Shown: positions 16,482 to 23,037 of the stretch, piece after piece
Numbering within the stretch: the stretch's first letter is position 1
How the letters are laid out: each line of letters begins with the position of its first letter
Source of the DNA: a bacterium
GTDB lineage: Bacteria > AUK180
Reading direction: 5' to 3'
DNA: 44,671 nucleotides
NCBI GenBank assembly: GCA_023133295.1
Contig: JAGLWT010000158.1
Location: 1-44,671 of the forward strand
Position numbers and translations under genes: made by a program
Notes under the pieces: model-generated
Seen by the model: the letters and a program-made list of their open reading frames with translations, nothing else
Told to the model about the DNA's origin: nothing
The model's database searches: none

Positions 16482-16865
16482 TCATCGTAGTTTTTCATGC
16501 AACGCCAGAGCAAGTTCTTTGATATTTTTTCTCAAATAGAGATTTTCACCGAATGGAATGTCATTCAGAAACGATGTTAGAAATGCCTCAAAAGGAGATC
16601 CGTTGAAATCTCTTTCATATACATCGAACATTTGATAAACAAAGAGCAGGAACTCATCCGAGGAAGAACAGCACCCGTATTGTGGTGGTATATAAGAGCT
16701 ATGATACCTCTTCAATGCGCGCATATCATCCGCCATCTCATCCACCATGGGAACGATGTCCTCAATTATCCCGCCGCAATACCCGCATACCTGCTGTTTC
16801 TTAACGGGAATAAAGAGTTTTTTGCACTGATTACAGAAACTGTCTTTAAATATATGGAATACCAT
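16482..16865 (-). CDS. Small zinc-ribbon protein of unknown function
   Basis: 127 residues. The N-terminus MVFHIFKDSFCNQCKK and VCGYCGG supply two CxxC pairs (C11/C14 and C27/C30), a likely zinc ribbon. The remainder is acidic and helical with a CC pair (YGCCSSSD) and is not recognised. No signal peptide, so cytoplasmic. A sigma-54-like promoter (16877-16892) ends 11 nt before the ATG and an enhancer-like dyad lies at 16947-16961. The first 16 codons are duplicated, 47 of 48 nt, at 18942-18989 on the same strand. No Shine-Dalgarno is seen, so the message may be leaderless. Confidence 0.78.
   Translation of the reverse strand: MVFHIFKDSFCNQCKKLFIPVKKQQVCGYCGGIIEDIVPMVDEMADDMRALKRYHSSYIPPQYGCCSSSDEFLLFVYQMFDVYERDFNGSPFEAFLTSFLNDIPFGENLYLRKNIKELALALHEKLR
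16818..16865 (-). repeat. 48-bp direct repeat, left copy (first 16 codons of the zinc-ribbon gene)
   Basis: Identical to 18942-18989 except for one base. The repeat boundary coincides exactly with the start codon and codon 16. DNA upstream and downstream of the two copies is unrelated apart from the promoter layout. Confidence 0.85.
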
Positions 16866-16876
16866 ACAAGGGGATT

Positions 16877-16892
16877 TACAGATTCTATGCCA
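16877..16892 (-). promoter_or_regulatory. Sigma-54-like promoter of the zinc-ribbon gene
   Basis: The minus strand reads TGGCATAGAATCTGTA: a perfect -24 block and a partial -12 block with the correct spacing. The predicted start lies within a few nt of the ATG at 16865. Confidence 0.6.
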
Positions 16893-16946
16893 AGCCTAAT
16901 TGCTTACACATAGGACATATTTGAGTGCTCTTCAATTAATGAGTGT

Positions 16947-16961
16947 CATAATGAGAATATC
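16947..16961. promoter_or_regulatory. Enhancer-like site TCATAATGAGAATAT
   Basis: These 15 bp occur identically on the minus strand at 35905-35919, upstream of the histidine kinase gene. The core TGAGAAT is shared with sites at 19075, 20215, 20235, 21449 and 32057. The site is about 55 bp upstream of the sigma-54-like promoter at 16877. Confidence 0.6.
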
Positions 16962-17009
16962 TTGAAGATCCGGAATAATCTCAGGAAATTCAATCGCATT
17001 AACATTTAC

Positions 17010-17038
17010 TTGCATTCTAACATATAGTATGTTATAAT
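17010..17038 (+). promoter_or_regulatory. Sigma-70 promoter of the AbiE-like pair
   Basis: TTGCAT (17010-17015) and TATAAT (17033-17038) with exactly 17 nt between them and a TGn extension. Transcription near 17045 leaves only about 7 nt before the ATG at 17052. Confidence 0.8.
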
Positions 17039-17052
17039 TCATCGTTATGTTA
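17018..17052. promoter_or_regulatory. Probable autoregulatory operator of the AbiE-like pair
   Basis: TAACATA (17018-17024) and TATGTTA (17028-17034) form an inverted repeat between -35 and -10. A third TATGTTA (17046-17052) covers the transcription start and ATG. AbiEi antitoxins are known to repress their own promoter through inverted repeats. Confidence 0.6.
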
Positions 17053-18077
17053 TGGAGAATAAAGTGGATATAACAGAAGTGATCGATTACATTTACGATA
17101 TAATAGGAATCAGGATAGAGATTTGTCCTCTTCAAAAGAATATCCTCGGTACAATCAACTATCATCTGCGTGGGCTTTTCGGTTTTCATTCCCTGAGGAT
17201 ACAGGGAAATGATCTTATCATGATCGAGGAAAAGGGTCCTCATTTCACACCTTTTGAGATCTATGAACATATAAGTATTTTGAGAAAGAAGCTTAAGCGG
17301 GAGATCATTATCTTGAGAAACAATATGACTTCTTATAACAGATTAAGATTGATAAAGTACAAGGTCGGCTTTATAATTCCGGGCAAACAGATGTACATCC
17401 CGGAAATGATGATCGATCTGAGAGAAAACTACAATATTGAACCAATTATGAAAAGCAAACTCAAGCCTGCCACTCAATTCGTTCTTCTTTGGCATTTATT
17501 GAGACAGGATCTTAGCGGAATGACAGTGGGGGAAGTGCTAAATAGTATCTTTGGGGAGACAAAACATCTTAATATCAAATTCAAGCCATATTCCCTGATG
17601 ACCGTAAGTAGAGCTATTCGAGAACTCAATCAAATTGGATTGTGCTCAATCAAAGGTACTAAACGGAAGAGGATACAGTTCCCTGAAAGCAAAAAGAAGA
17701 TCCTGCGAAAGGCATTGCCTGTAATGATAAATCCTGTGACCAAGGAAATGAGATTATTTATTTCACCGGACAGACTGCATGATAAGTATCTTGCAGGAAT
17801 ATCTGCTCTGTCGGTTTATTCCGACATTGCTTCTGGAAGAAGAGATGAAGCTTATGCTGTATTTTACAAATCCCCAGAATTGGAAGATCTCAAGAAATGG
17901 AACCCATATGAATTCCCTGAAAAGTATTTTTATCTTCAGATTTGGAAATACGATCCGGTTTTGCTTTCACCCGATGGAAAGACCGTTGATCCGGTTTCTC
18001 TTTATCTTACTTTCAGACACGATAAAGACGAAAGGATCCAGAAGGCGATCGAAGACACCCTCAGGAGAGCAGTATGA
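17052..18077 (+). CDS. AbiEi-like antitoxin / winged-helix transcriptional regulator
   Basis: 341 residues. An N-terminal region of unknown fold precedes a winged-helix-like segment (about 135-215; TQFVLLWHLLRQDLSGMTVGEVLNS ... MTVSRAIRELNQIGLCSIKG). The C-terminal part holds YSDIASGRRDEAYAVF and the acidic tail TVDPVSLYLTF ... DERIQKAIEDTL, a pattern typical of proteins paired with AbiEii-like toxins. Expected role: represses its own operon and counters the nucleotidyltransferase toxin (type IV-like toxin-antitoxin or phage-abortive system). It overlaps the toxin gene by 4 nt (ATGA). There is an own promoter with an inverted repeat, and the cassette lies between two copies of a 48-bp repeat. 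Confidence 0.8.
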   Translation: MENKVDITEVIDYIYDIIGIRIEICPLQKNILGTINYHLRGLFGFHSLRIQGNDLIMIEEKGPHFTPFEIYEHISILRKKLKREIIILRNNMTSYNRLRLIKYKVGFIIPGKQMYIPEMMIDLRENYNIEPIMKSKLKPATQFVLLWHLLRQDLSGMTVGEVLNSIFGETKHLNIKFKPYSLMTVSRAIRELNQIGLCSIKGTKRKRIQFPESKKKILRKALPVMINPVTKEMRLFISPDRLHDKYLAGISALSVYSDIASGRRDEAYAVFYKSPELEDLKKWNPYEFPEKYFYLQIWKYDPVLLSPDGKTVDPVSLYLTFRHDKDERIQKAIEDTLRRAV

Positions 18078-18844
18078 TAGTCGGTTTGGAAAAATTCAAA
18101 GACTATTTCAGGGATTATGCAGGCAATTTCATCGTAATAGGAGGTTCCGCCTGTGAGATGCTTTTCGAAACCGAAGGTATGGGGTTCAGGAAAACAAAGG
18201 ATATAGACATAATCATTACAACATTAGATGGAACAGACAATGATGAATTCAGAAGGCAATTCTACAGGTTTGTTTCAGATGGTAGCTATGAGATATACCA
18301 GAAAGATGACAAGTATCATTACTATCGATTCAAGTTGCCGAAGGAAGAAGGATTCCCTTTCATGATAGAATTATTTTCAAAAAGCAAATTCGACGCTCCA
18401 GGTTTTCCTGATGCCAAGTACATGCCCTTGGATAAGGATGAAGACTCCCATTTATCCGCAATTATCATGGAGGAAGACCTTTACAATACCGTAAGCGAAA
18501 ATTTCGTACTTATAGAAAGTATACCCGTTTCTTCACCTCTTGCGCTGATAATCCTGAAAGCCTTTGCATGGAAAGATAATAAACGGCGAAAGGAAAATGG
18601 TGAAAAAGTCAATTCAAGCGATATCAAAAAGCACAAGAACGACATAGTGAGATTACATGAGATCCTTAAGGATTTAGACAGCATTACAGTCAGTAAAGAG
18701 ATTAATGAGAAGATCCGTGACATAATCAATGATATTGCCGGGAATATAACCGTTGCGGATATCAAGAATGTCATTAATAGACATGTTGACAGCAAAGAAG
18801 AATTCTTCAGGGAAATAACATCAAAATTTAAGAAAACGGAATAG
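18074..18844 (+). CDS. AbiEii-like nucleotidyltransferase toxin
   Basis: 256 residues with a polymerase-beta type nucleotidyltransferase core: VIGGSACEML (G24, S25) followed by KTKDIDIII (D43, D45), the intact GS-x-DxD metal site. The helical second half has LALIILKAFAWKDNKRR and SSDIKKHKNDIVRL, matching the Lys/Asp motifs of AbiEii/AbiGii toxins. Members of the family can transfer nucleotides to tRNA or proteins and stop growth. It is encoded with its antitoxin (ATGA overlap). No mobility gene adjoins. Confidence 0.85.
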   Translation: MIVGLEKFKDYFRDYAGNFIVIGGSACEMLFETEGMGFRKTKDIDIIITTLDGTDNDEFRRQFYRFVSDGSYEIYQKDDKYHYYRFKLPKEEGFPFMIELFSKSKFDAPGFPDAKYMPLDKDEDSHLSAIIMEEDLYNTVSENFVLIESIPVSSPLALIILKAFAWKDNKRRKENGEKVNSSDIKKHKNDIVRLHEILKDLDSITVSKEINEKIRDIINDIAGNITVADIKNVINRHVDSKEEFFREITSKFKKTE

Positions 18845-18851
18845 AAACGGA

Positions 18852-18989
18852 TCAGTTGATGCAAATTAATAATATTTCAGGATATTTACGATGTGCAGGC
18901 ACTCGTAAAATGACTTTTACTGACAAAGGGTGATTGACTAATTTTTTGCACTGATTACAGAAACTGTCTTTAAATATATGGAATGCCAT
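18852..18989 (-). pseudogene. Truncated copy of the zinc-ribbon gene
   Basis: ATG at 18989 starts MAFHIFKDSFCNQCKK, one residue different from the zinc-ribbon protein at 16482-16865, then diverges to an unrelated 29-codon tail that lacks the second CxxC pair. A GTAAAA/TTTTAC hairpin (18905-18920) lies in the tail. The upstream region keeps the same layout as the full gene: a sigma-54-like promoter 11 nt before the ATG and a TGAGAAT site about 60 bp further upstream. Either a decayed paralog or a short regulated peptide. Confidence 0.65.
18942..18989 (-). repeat. 48-bp direct repeat, right copy
   Basis: 47 of 48 nt identical to 16818-16865. The two copies enclose the AbiE-like cassette and its promoter. 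Confidence 0.85.
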
Positions 18990-19000
18990 GCAGAGAGAGG

Positions 19001-19016
19001 TACATCTATTGTGCCA
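19001..19016 (-). promoter_or_regulatory. Sigma-54-like promoter of the truncated zinc-ribbon copy
   Basis: The minus strand reads TGGCACAATAGATGTA: perfect TGGCAC at -24, partial -12. The distance to the ATG (18989) equals that in the full-length gene. Confidence 0.55.
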
Positions 19017-19068
19017 TCCTTATTCCTTTCACACTCGCCTATTCCTTCACCAGGATCATCAAATAATA

Positions 19069-19083
19069 TCATTTTGAGAATGG
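19069..19083. promoter_or_regulatory. Enhancer-like site CATTTTGAGAATGG
   Basis: Contains TGAGAATGG (19075-19083), nearly the same as the site at 21440-21457. About 59 bp upstream (minus strand) of the sigma-54-like promoter at 19001-19016. Confidence 0.5.
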
Positions 19084-19162
19084 AAAGTATTCGCAACGCC
19101 ATAGTTAAGATCAACGAAAAAGTAATTGGTGATCTGCAATTGGTTTCTAAATCTAGATAAGT

Positions 19163-20101
19163 CTATTCAATAATAATCGGATAAAGCTCATCGTAGCCAT
19201 TGTTAGTGATTTGTGTCATATTGCTCCCATCTGAATCAGCAATCCAGATATCATATGAATCTGAGACTGTATAATCAGCTGAATAGATGAATATTATCTT
19301 TGTATCGCTACTATAATACGCGCCACATTTGTAACTTTCATTACCACTCCGAGTGAAAATCGGAGTTTTACTACTTCCTGATATATCAAGTTCATATATG
19401 TTGAGTGGATCATTATATCCCGCGCCATTTTCAGATGTAGAGAGAAGCATTTTCGTACTATCGGAATTCAGCCGCCTTGTTCCAAGGGCATAATCCGCAA
19501 CACCATCACTTTCTAAAATGTTTGTTAGATTACTTCCATCAATATCCGCTCTATTAATAGTATCATTTGGGGTCCAATTGGGATCACTATTGAAATAGAT
19601 ATAGAGATTATCGTGGCTTATCTGCGAGCCATTAGCCTTTGAAGCTGAAAGGATTTTTGTGTCATTTGTCCCATCGGATTTTATCTTCCAGATTTCACCA
19701 GAAGTATCATAATAGATATAATCCCCATCGGGAGCCCATGCGGGTGAACCAGAATTTTTATAAGTTAATCTCTTTTTATTTGAGCCATCAATATCCATTA
19801 ATCCGATTGCAGCGCTTACTGTTGGAGTAGAGACATGTATTGTATATGCGATTTTCGCTTTATCAGGCGAAATTGCTGGTCCGCTTCCGTAATCATCTGT
19901 CAATTGGATTTTATTTCCTCCATCAATATCCATAATATAGATATTGTAGTCTCCGGATTCCTTTGACGCATAAAGAATTTTAATTTTAGGGTCCGGCTTC
20001 GGATCAGGATCAAAAGGTGTGTCCGTGTCATTTTTGCATGCCGAAAACAGTAGAATAATAACTACGACAAAAGCAAGGAAGATAGTTGAAATTTTCTTCA
20101 T
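19163..20101 (-). CDS. PD40/TolB-like beta-propeller lipoprotein
   Basis: 312 residues with a type II signal peptide and lipobox LFSAC (C22), a short DPDPKPDP spacer, then about six WD40-like PD40 repeats of the TolB type (YNIYIMDIDGGNKIQLTDD, IGLMDIDGSNKKRLTY, IWKIKSDGTNDTKIL, INRADIDGSNLTNIL, YDIWIADSDGSNMTQITN). Such lipoproteins usually act as periplasmic or surface scaffolds or ligand binders; no catalytic residues are seen. AGGAGG precedes the ATG. A sigma-54-like promoter (20138-20153) and an upstream dyad cluster suggest control by the NtrC-type regulator at 32050-33456. Confidence 0.88.
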   Translation of the reverse strand: MKKISTIFLAFVVVIILLFSACKNDTDTPFDPDPKPDPKIKILYASKESGDYNIYIMDIDGGNKIQLTDDYGSGPAISPDKAKIAYTIHVSTPTVSAAIGLMDIDGSNKKRLTYKNSGSPAWAPDGDYIYYDTSGEIWKIKSDGTNDTKILSASKANGSQISHDNLYIYFNSDPNWTPNDTINRADIDGSNLTNILESDGVADYALGTRRLNSDSTKMLLSTSENGAGYNDPLNIYELDISGSSKTPIFTRSGNESYKCGAYYSSDTKIIFIYSADYTVSDSYDIWIADSDGSNMTQITNNGYDELYPIIIE

Positions 20102-20137
20102 ATTAACCTCCTATGAAGTGTACCGCTGAAAATAATA

Positions 20138-20153
20138 TTCAACATTTGTACCA
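20138..20153 (-). promoter_or_regulatory. Sigma-54-like promoter of the PD40 lipoprotein gene
   Basis: The minus strand reads TGGTACAAATGTTGAA: GG and TTG at -24/-12 spacing. The predicted start near 20128 leaves a 27-nt leader containing AGGAGG. Confidence 0.6.
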
Positions 20154-20191
20154 CAATGAGATTGCGTATATAACGAGATTTATTAAGGCAC

Positions 20192-20243
20192 CATTTCTGA
20201 GCAACAGCAATTTGTGAGAATACGGTTCTATTATTGAGAATCT
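20192..20243. promoter_or_regulatory. Enhancer-like cluster with two TGAGAA boxes 20 bp apart
   Basis: TGAGAA at 20215-20220 and 20235-20240, exactly 20 bp apart, in the pattern AGAA-N5-TTCT-N7-AGAA. A related TTTCTGAGCAAC lies at 20195-20206. The 30 bp at 20213-20242 match 32035-32064 at 22 positions. It lies between two divergent sigma-54-like promoters. Confidence 0.65.
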
Positions 20244-20263
20244 TTTTAATCATCTTGTCAATC

Positions 20264-20293
20264 TTGCTCATAATAATCCCCTTATTATTGAGC
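20264..20293. promoter_or_regulatory. Hairpin / inverted TGAGCAA boxes
   Basis: GCTCATAATAA and TTATTATTGAGC form an almost perfect stem around TCCCC. The arms contain TGAGCA boxes in opposite orientation, like the one at 20198. It may be part of the enhancer region. The remaining spacer up to 20446 shows nothing else. Confidence 0.4.
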
Positions 20294-20446
20294 AGAGTAA
20301 ACCTGTTCCATAATTTTTCCCGAAAGAATCAAGATTTATTGTCCGCGCATCTTTTCCTACATTCCCATATTTGGATTCCATTATTAATTTTGAAGTTGGT
20401 AATGTCCTGTAAGAAATTACTGGTGGCTATATTCGAATAATCATTT

Positions 20447-20462
20447 TGGCACACTAATTGAT
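20447..20462 (+). promoter_or_regulatory. Sigma-54-like promoter of the GATase-like secreted protein gene
   Basis: TGGCACACTAATTGAT: perfect -24 TGGCAC and TTG of the -12 at correct spacing (the C of TTGC is A). The predicted start near 20472 precedes AGGAGG (20481-20486). Confidence 0.6.
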
Positions 20463-20490
20463 ATTTACTCAATCTCAAATAGGAGGATGC

Positions 20491-21270
20491 ATGAAAAAAG
20501 CAATGCTTTTATCAATTATCGTGGTAGTGTTATCTTTGTATGTTTTTCCAAAAGCTGCAAATAGCAAGAGGATTCTTCTTATCGATCGAATGACGCATTG
20601 GGATGGATTGAATTATATGTCCCTATGTGAACTTGCGGTAAAATATAATGTCAGGATAGATCTTGCAACCGGTAGTAAAGCAAAATACGAAATTTCAAAT
20701 GATAAATACTCCGCAATCATTATATTTGGCGGAGGTGGTGGTGGAAACCACAAGGGATATGCCGGAATCAGCAGTAATTTACTTTCCAAATTATATTCTT
20801 TTGTTAAAGCGGGGGGAAATTTAGCATTCTTCACTTTACCAAGAATGAAGGACTTCAATGAAGATCTTCATAACCTGTTTTCGCTATATGTTGGTAAAGA
20901 ATATATTACATCCAATGCCCGGAAAACCAGAACTATGGTTAAACCTGGAGAAATCTTCTGGAACAAATGGAAAGGGCTTATGATAGGATCAAAGGAATCA
21001 TATCCTGAATACCTTGCTATAATGACATATTTCGCTGCATTGAATGCAGATCAGAAATATACTGAAACCACGAACAAGTCCGGTGACAAAAGGAAATTAT
21101 CCATAGAAGGAACAGTGGGGAAAGGAAAGTATTTATTCATCTCAAATTTCGCCACGGGGGGAGGGGGCATTGGGTATAGAAATGAAGGCAATATCCTTCA
21201 CGATAAGAATATTGATTTCCGAGATAATAAAAAAGCCGGCGAGATATTGCTTGAATGGCTAACAGAGTAG
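20491..21270 (+). CDS. Secreted protein with a class I glutamine-amidotransferase-like fold
   Basis: 259 residues from ATG 20491, preceded by AGGAGG (20481-20486). A signal peptide (about 1-20) is followed by KRILLIDRMTHWDGLNYMSLCELAVKY, YSAIIIFGGGGGGNHKGYAG and LYSFVKAGGNLAFFTLPRM. This beta-alpha pattern recalls the GATase1-like/ThuA or DUF4350 folds, in which the domain binds rather than amidates. Two glycine runs (six and four Gly) are notable; the catalytic Cys of true amidotransferases is not evident. Function unknown, probably periplasmic or extracellular. A sigma-54-like promoter upstream ties it to the local regulon. Confidence 0.75.
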   Translation: MKKAMLLSIIVVVLSLYVFPKAANSKRILLIDRMTHWDGLNYMSLCELAVKYNVRIDLATGSKAKYEISNDKYSAIIIFGGGGGGNHKGYAGISSNLLSKLYSFVKAGGNLAFFTLPRMKDFNEDLHNLFSLYVGKEYITSNARKTRTMVKPGEIFWNKWKGLMIGSKESYPEYLAIMTYFAALNADQKYTETTNKSGDKRKLSIEGTVGKGKYLFISNFATGGGGIGYRNEGNILHDKNIDFRDNKKAGEILLEWLTE

Positions 21271-21439
21271 TGCAAGCTATGTCAAGAATTAATCGTAACC
21301 TTGAATATATTTATCACTCGTTCACCAACTGTTATGTTTAATAAAACCATATAAATTTAACATAGCTCTCTTCATTCTAACAGATATTGGGTAAATAGTT
21401 TTAATAATCTCTAAATTCAGGTATCTTTTTGATATTACA

Positions 21440-21457
21440 TTCCATTTATGAGAATGG
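21440..21457. promoter_or_regulatory. Enhancer-like site ATTCCATTTATGAGAATG
   Basis: Matches 32048-32065 at 15 of 18 positions, with TTCC-N7-AGAA replacing TTCT-N7-AGAA. It lies 48 bp upstream of the sigma-54-like promoter at 21505. Confidence 0.55.
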
Positions 21458-21504
21458 TAATATAGTCGGCAAATTTATTTTCAAGTATATTCGCCACTTT
21501 CACA

Positions 21505-21520
21505 TGGCATACTATTTGGA
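21505..21520 (+). promoter_or_regulatory. Sigma-54-like promoter of the 144-residue secreted protein gene
   Basis: TGGCATACTATTTGGA; the block TGGCAYACTAWTTG is shared with the promoter at 20447. The predicted start near 21530 is just upstream of CGGAGG. Confidence 0.6.
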
Positions 21521-21542
21521 GATGTAACATCGGAGGTACTTT

Positions 21543-21977
21543 ATGAGAAATAAAATTATTGCAGCTTTGATTTTTCTGTTATTTGTCTCAGTAACGCAGG
21601 TAGTTTTCAGTGCAAGTGTTTCAGTTCTAACACTGATGCCTGGGAAATCTTATGGTAATGTGATTACTATAATCAATGTTCAAGTGAGTGAGATTAAAGG
21701 ACAAAAATACCTAGGTTGCAGCTACATAGATAAAAAGGGAAATGAGATTAATATTGATGCTAAGACCATTCAAGGATCCGGCAACCACCAGTTCACCATC
21801 CCAGCTTCGGCAAAAAAAGTCATCATCTCTTTGTGGGAGAAAAAAGTCTTCAAAAAAAATTGCCATAATGGGTCCAAAGGAAGATATTGCAAGTATTGCA
21901 AAGACATGGGCTATCATATGGAGACTCAATTAGCTACTACAGGTTGGCTTGATGCTACAAAAAGAGTAATTGGTTAG
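21543..21977 (+). CDS. Small secreted protein, paralog of the 31471-31926 product
   Basis: 144 residues with a signal peptide (about 1-24). The core SYIDKKGNEINID ... GSGNHQFTIPASAKKVIISLWEKK is similar in pattern to YRDAEGNIHKLEL ... VPKTAKEMRFFLWDSS in the protein at 31471-31926, suggesting a shared beta-sandwich-like domain. A Cys-rich insert near the C-terminus (NCHNGSKGRYCKYCKD) may bind metal or form disulfides. No named family is recognised. CGGAGG precedes the ATG; a sigma-54-like promoter and enhancer-like site lie upstream, as for its paralog. Confidence 0.78.
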   Translation: MRNKIIAALIFLLFVSVTQVVFSASVSVLTLMPGKSYGNVITIINVQVSEIKGQKYLGCSYIDKKGNEINIDAKTIQGSGNHQFTIPASAKKVIISLWEKKVFKKNCHNGSKGRYCKYCKDMGYHMETQLATTGWLDATKRVIG

Positions 21978-22153
21978 TAGAAATAAGAAATGAAGAGAAC
22001 CTACTATATTCAAAAGTCTGAAAAGGAAATGACTCTTTTGGTTAAGTAACTCAAAATGGAATTATACTCCAAAGATAGAGGTGAAAATGGAATGCATACA
22101 AATCATCCTTTTAATGGAAAAAGTGGGGTTCAAAAACTTCGGAGGGAAACAAA

Positions 22154-22897
22154 ATGAATGATTTGCTAAAAAAAGTAATTAACCTAAGTCCCATTGCCGT
22201 ATTAGCGATAGCTATAATACTTCTGACTTCATGCAAGCTGGAAAATACCTCTCCACACATTAGTGGAATTTCAGTACCTTCAACAATTATTTCTTATGAA
22301 GGAGCAAGAGTAACTTGTAATGCAGAGGATCCAGATGGAGATTCGCTATCTTACGACTGGGATTTTCCCGCAGATGATTATGCAACCGTTGACTACTACC
22401 CTCCCTCAGGAGGTTCAAAAACCATCACATGTATTGTGTCAGATGGAGAGGATTCTGTATCTTCATCAGCAACAACATATGTTGTAATGAGGTATTATTA
22501 TTGGATCCAAGCAGTATTCAACTATAGTGGAGATATCGATCTTGCATTATACAATTCTTCATATTCTTGCATAGATAGCTCTACATCGGGAAGCAGTTAT
22601 TGGGAACAGATAGATGGGAGTTTGGATTCCGGCACCTATTACATAAAGGTTTATCTCTACTCTGGTGAAAGTGGATATGAGTTGGAAAACTGCGGTCAAA
22701 CCACTCATTATAATCGGTACTGCCCTGAATTCGATGGATATCTGGATTCCTCTAACACTGAAGATTGGTATACATTGACTGTGAATCTGAGTAAATCTAT
22801 AAATGATGTAAATGAGGCTTTTTCCATTCAAAAAATGAACCCCAAAGAAGTCCCAAAGGAACTGATCAATGCCCAGGGTGCTTTAAAAGCAGATTAA
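22154..22897 (+). CDS. PKD-domain lipoprotein with a pre-peptidase-like domain
   Basis: 247 residues, type II signal peptide with lipobox LLTSC (C27). A PKD-like Ig domain (about 35-115) has CNAEDPDGDSLSYDWDF and ITCIVSDGEDSVSSS. A second beta domain (about 118-215; FNYSGDIDLALYNSS ... LDSGTYYIKVYLYSGESGYEL ... NTEDWYTLTV) resembles bacterial pre-peptidase C-terminal (PPC) domains. Likely an outer-membrane or surface-anchored binding protein. GGAGGG lies just before the ATG. No sigma-54-like element is seen in the 176-nt gap upstream; it may be co-transcribed with the preceding gene. Confidence 0.85.
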   Translation: MNDLLKKVINLSPIAVLAIAIILLTSCKLENTSPHISGISVPSTIISYEGARVTCNAEDPDGDSLSYDWDFPADDYATVDYYPPSGGSKTITCIVSDGEDSVSSSATTYVVMRYYYWIQAVFNYSGDIDLALYNSSYSCIDSSTSGSSYWEQIDGSLDSGTYYIKVYLYSGESGYELENCGQTTHYNRYCPEFDGYLDSSNTEDWYTLTVNLSKSINDVNEAFSIQKMNPKEVPKELINAQGALKAD

Positions 22898-23037
22898 GTA
22901 AGTTCACAACCTTTTGCATTCTGAATGATATGATAACAAATTGGAGTGTCATATCTTTTCTCCCTTTTGGTGATTCTTCTCGTATTGAAAATAACTGCTT
23001 TCTACCGCTTGTAAACTTTTTCCATATATTCTTCTTC

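Noticed and set aside
16866..18941. Classical mobile element carrying the AbiE pair
   Set aside because: No integrase, transposase or terminal inverted repeats; the flanking 48-mers are coding sequence of a gene family and not clearly att sites.
18978..19160. 60-codon plus-strand frame
   Set aside because: Antisense to the sigma-54-like promoter region of the truncated zinc-ribbon copy; no ribosome site.
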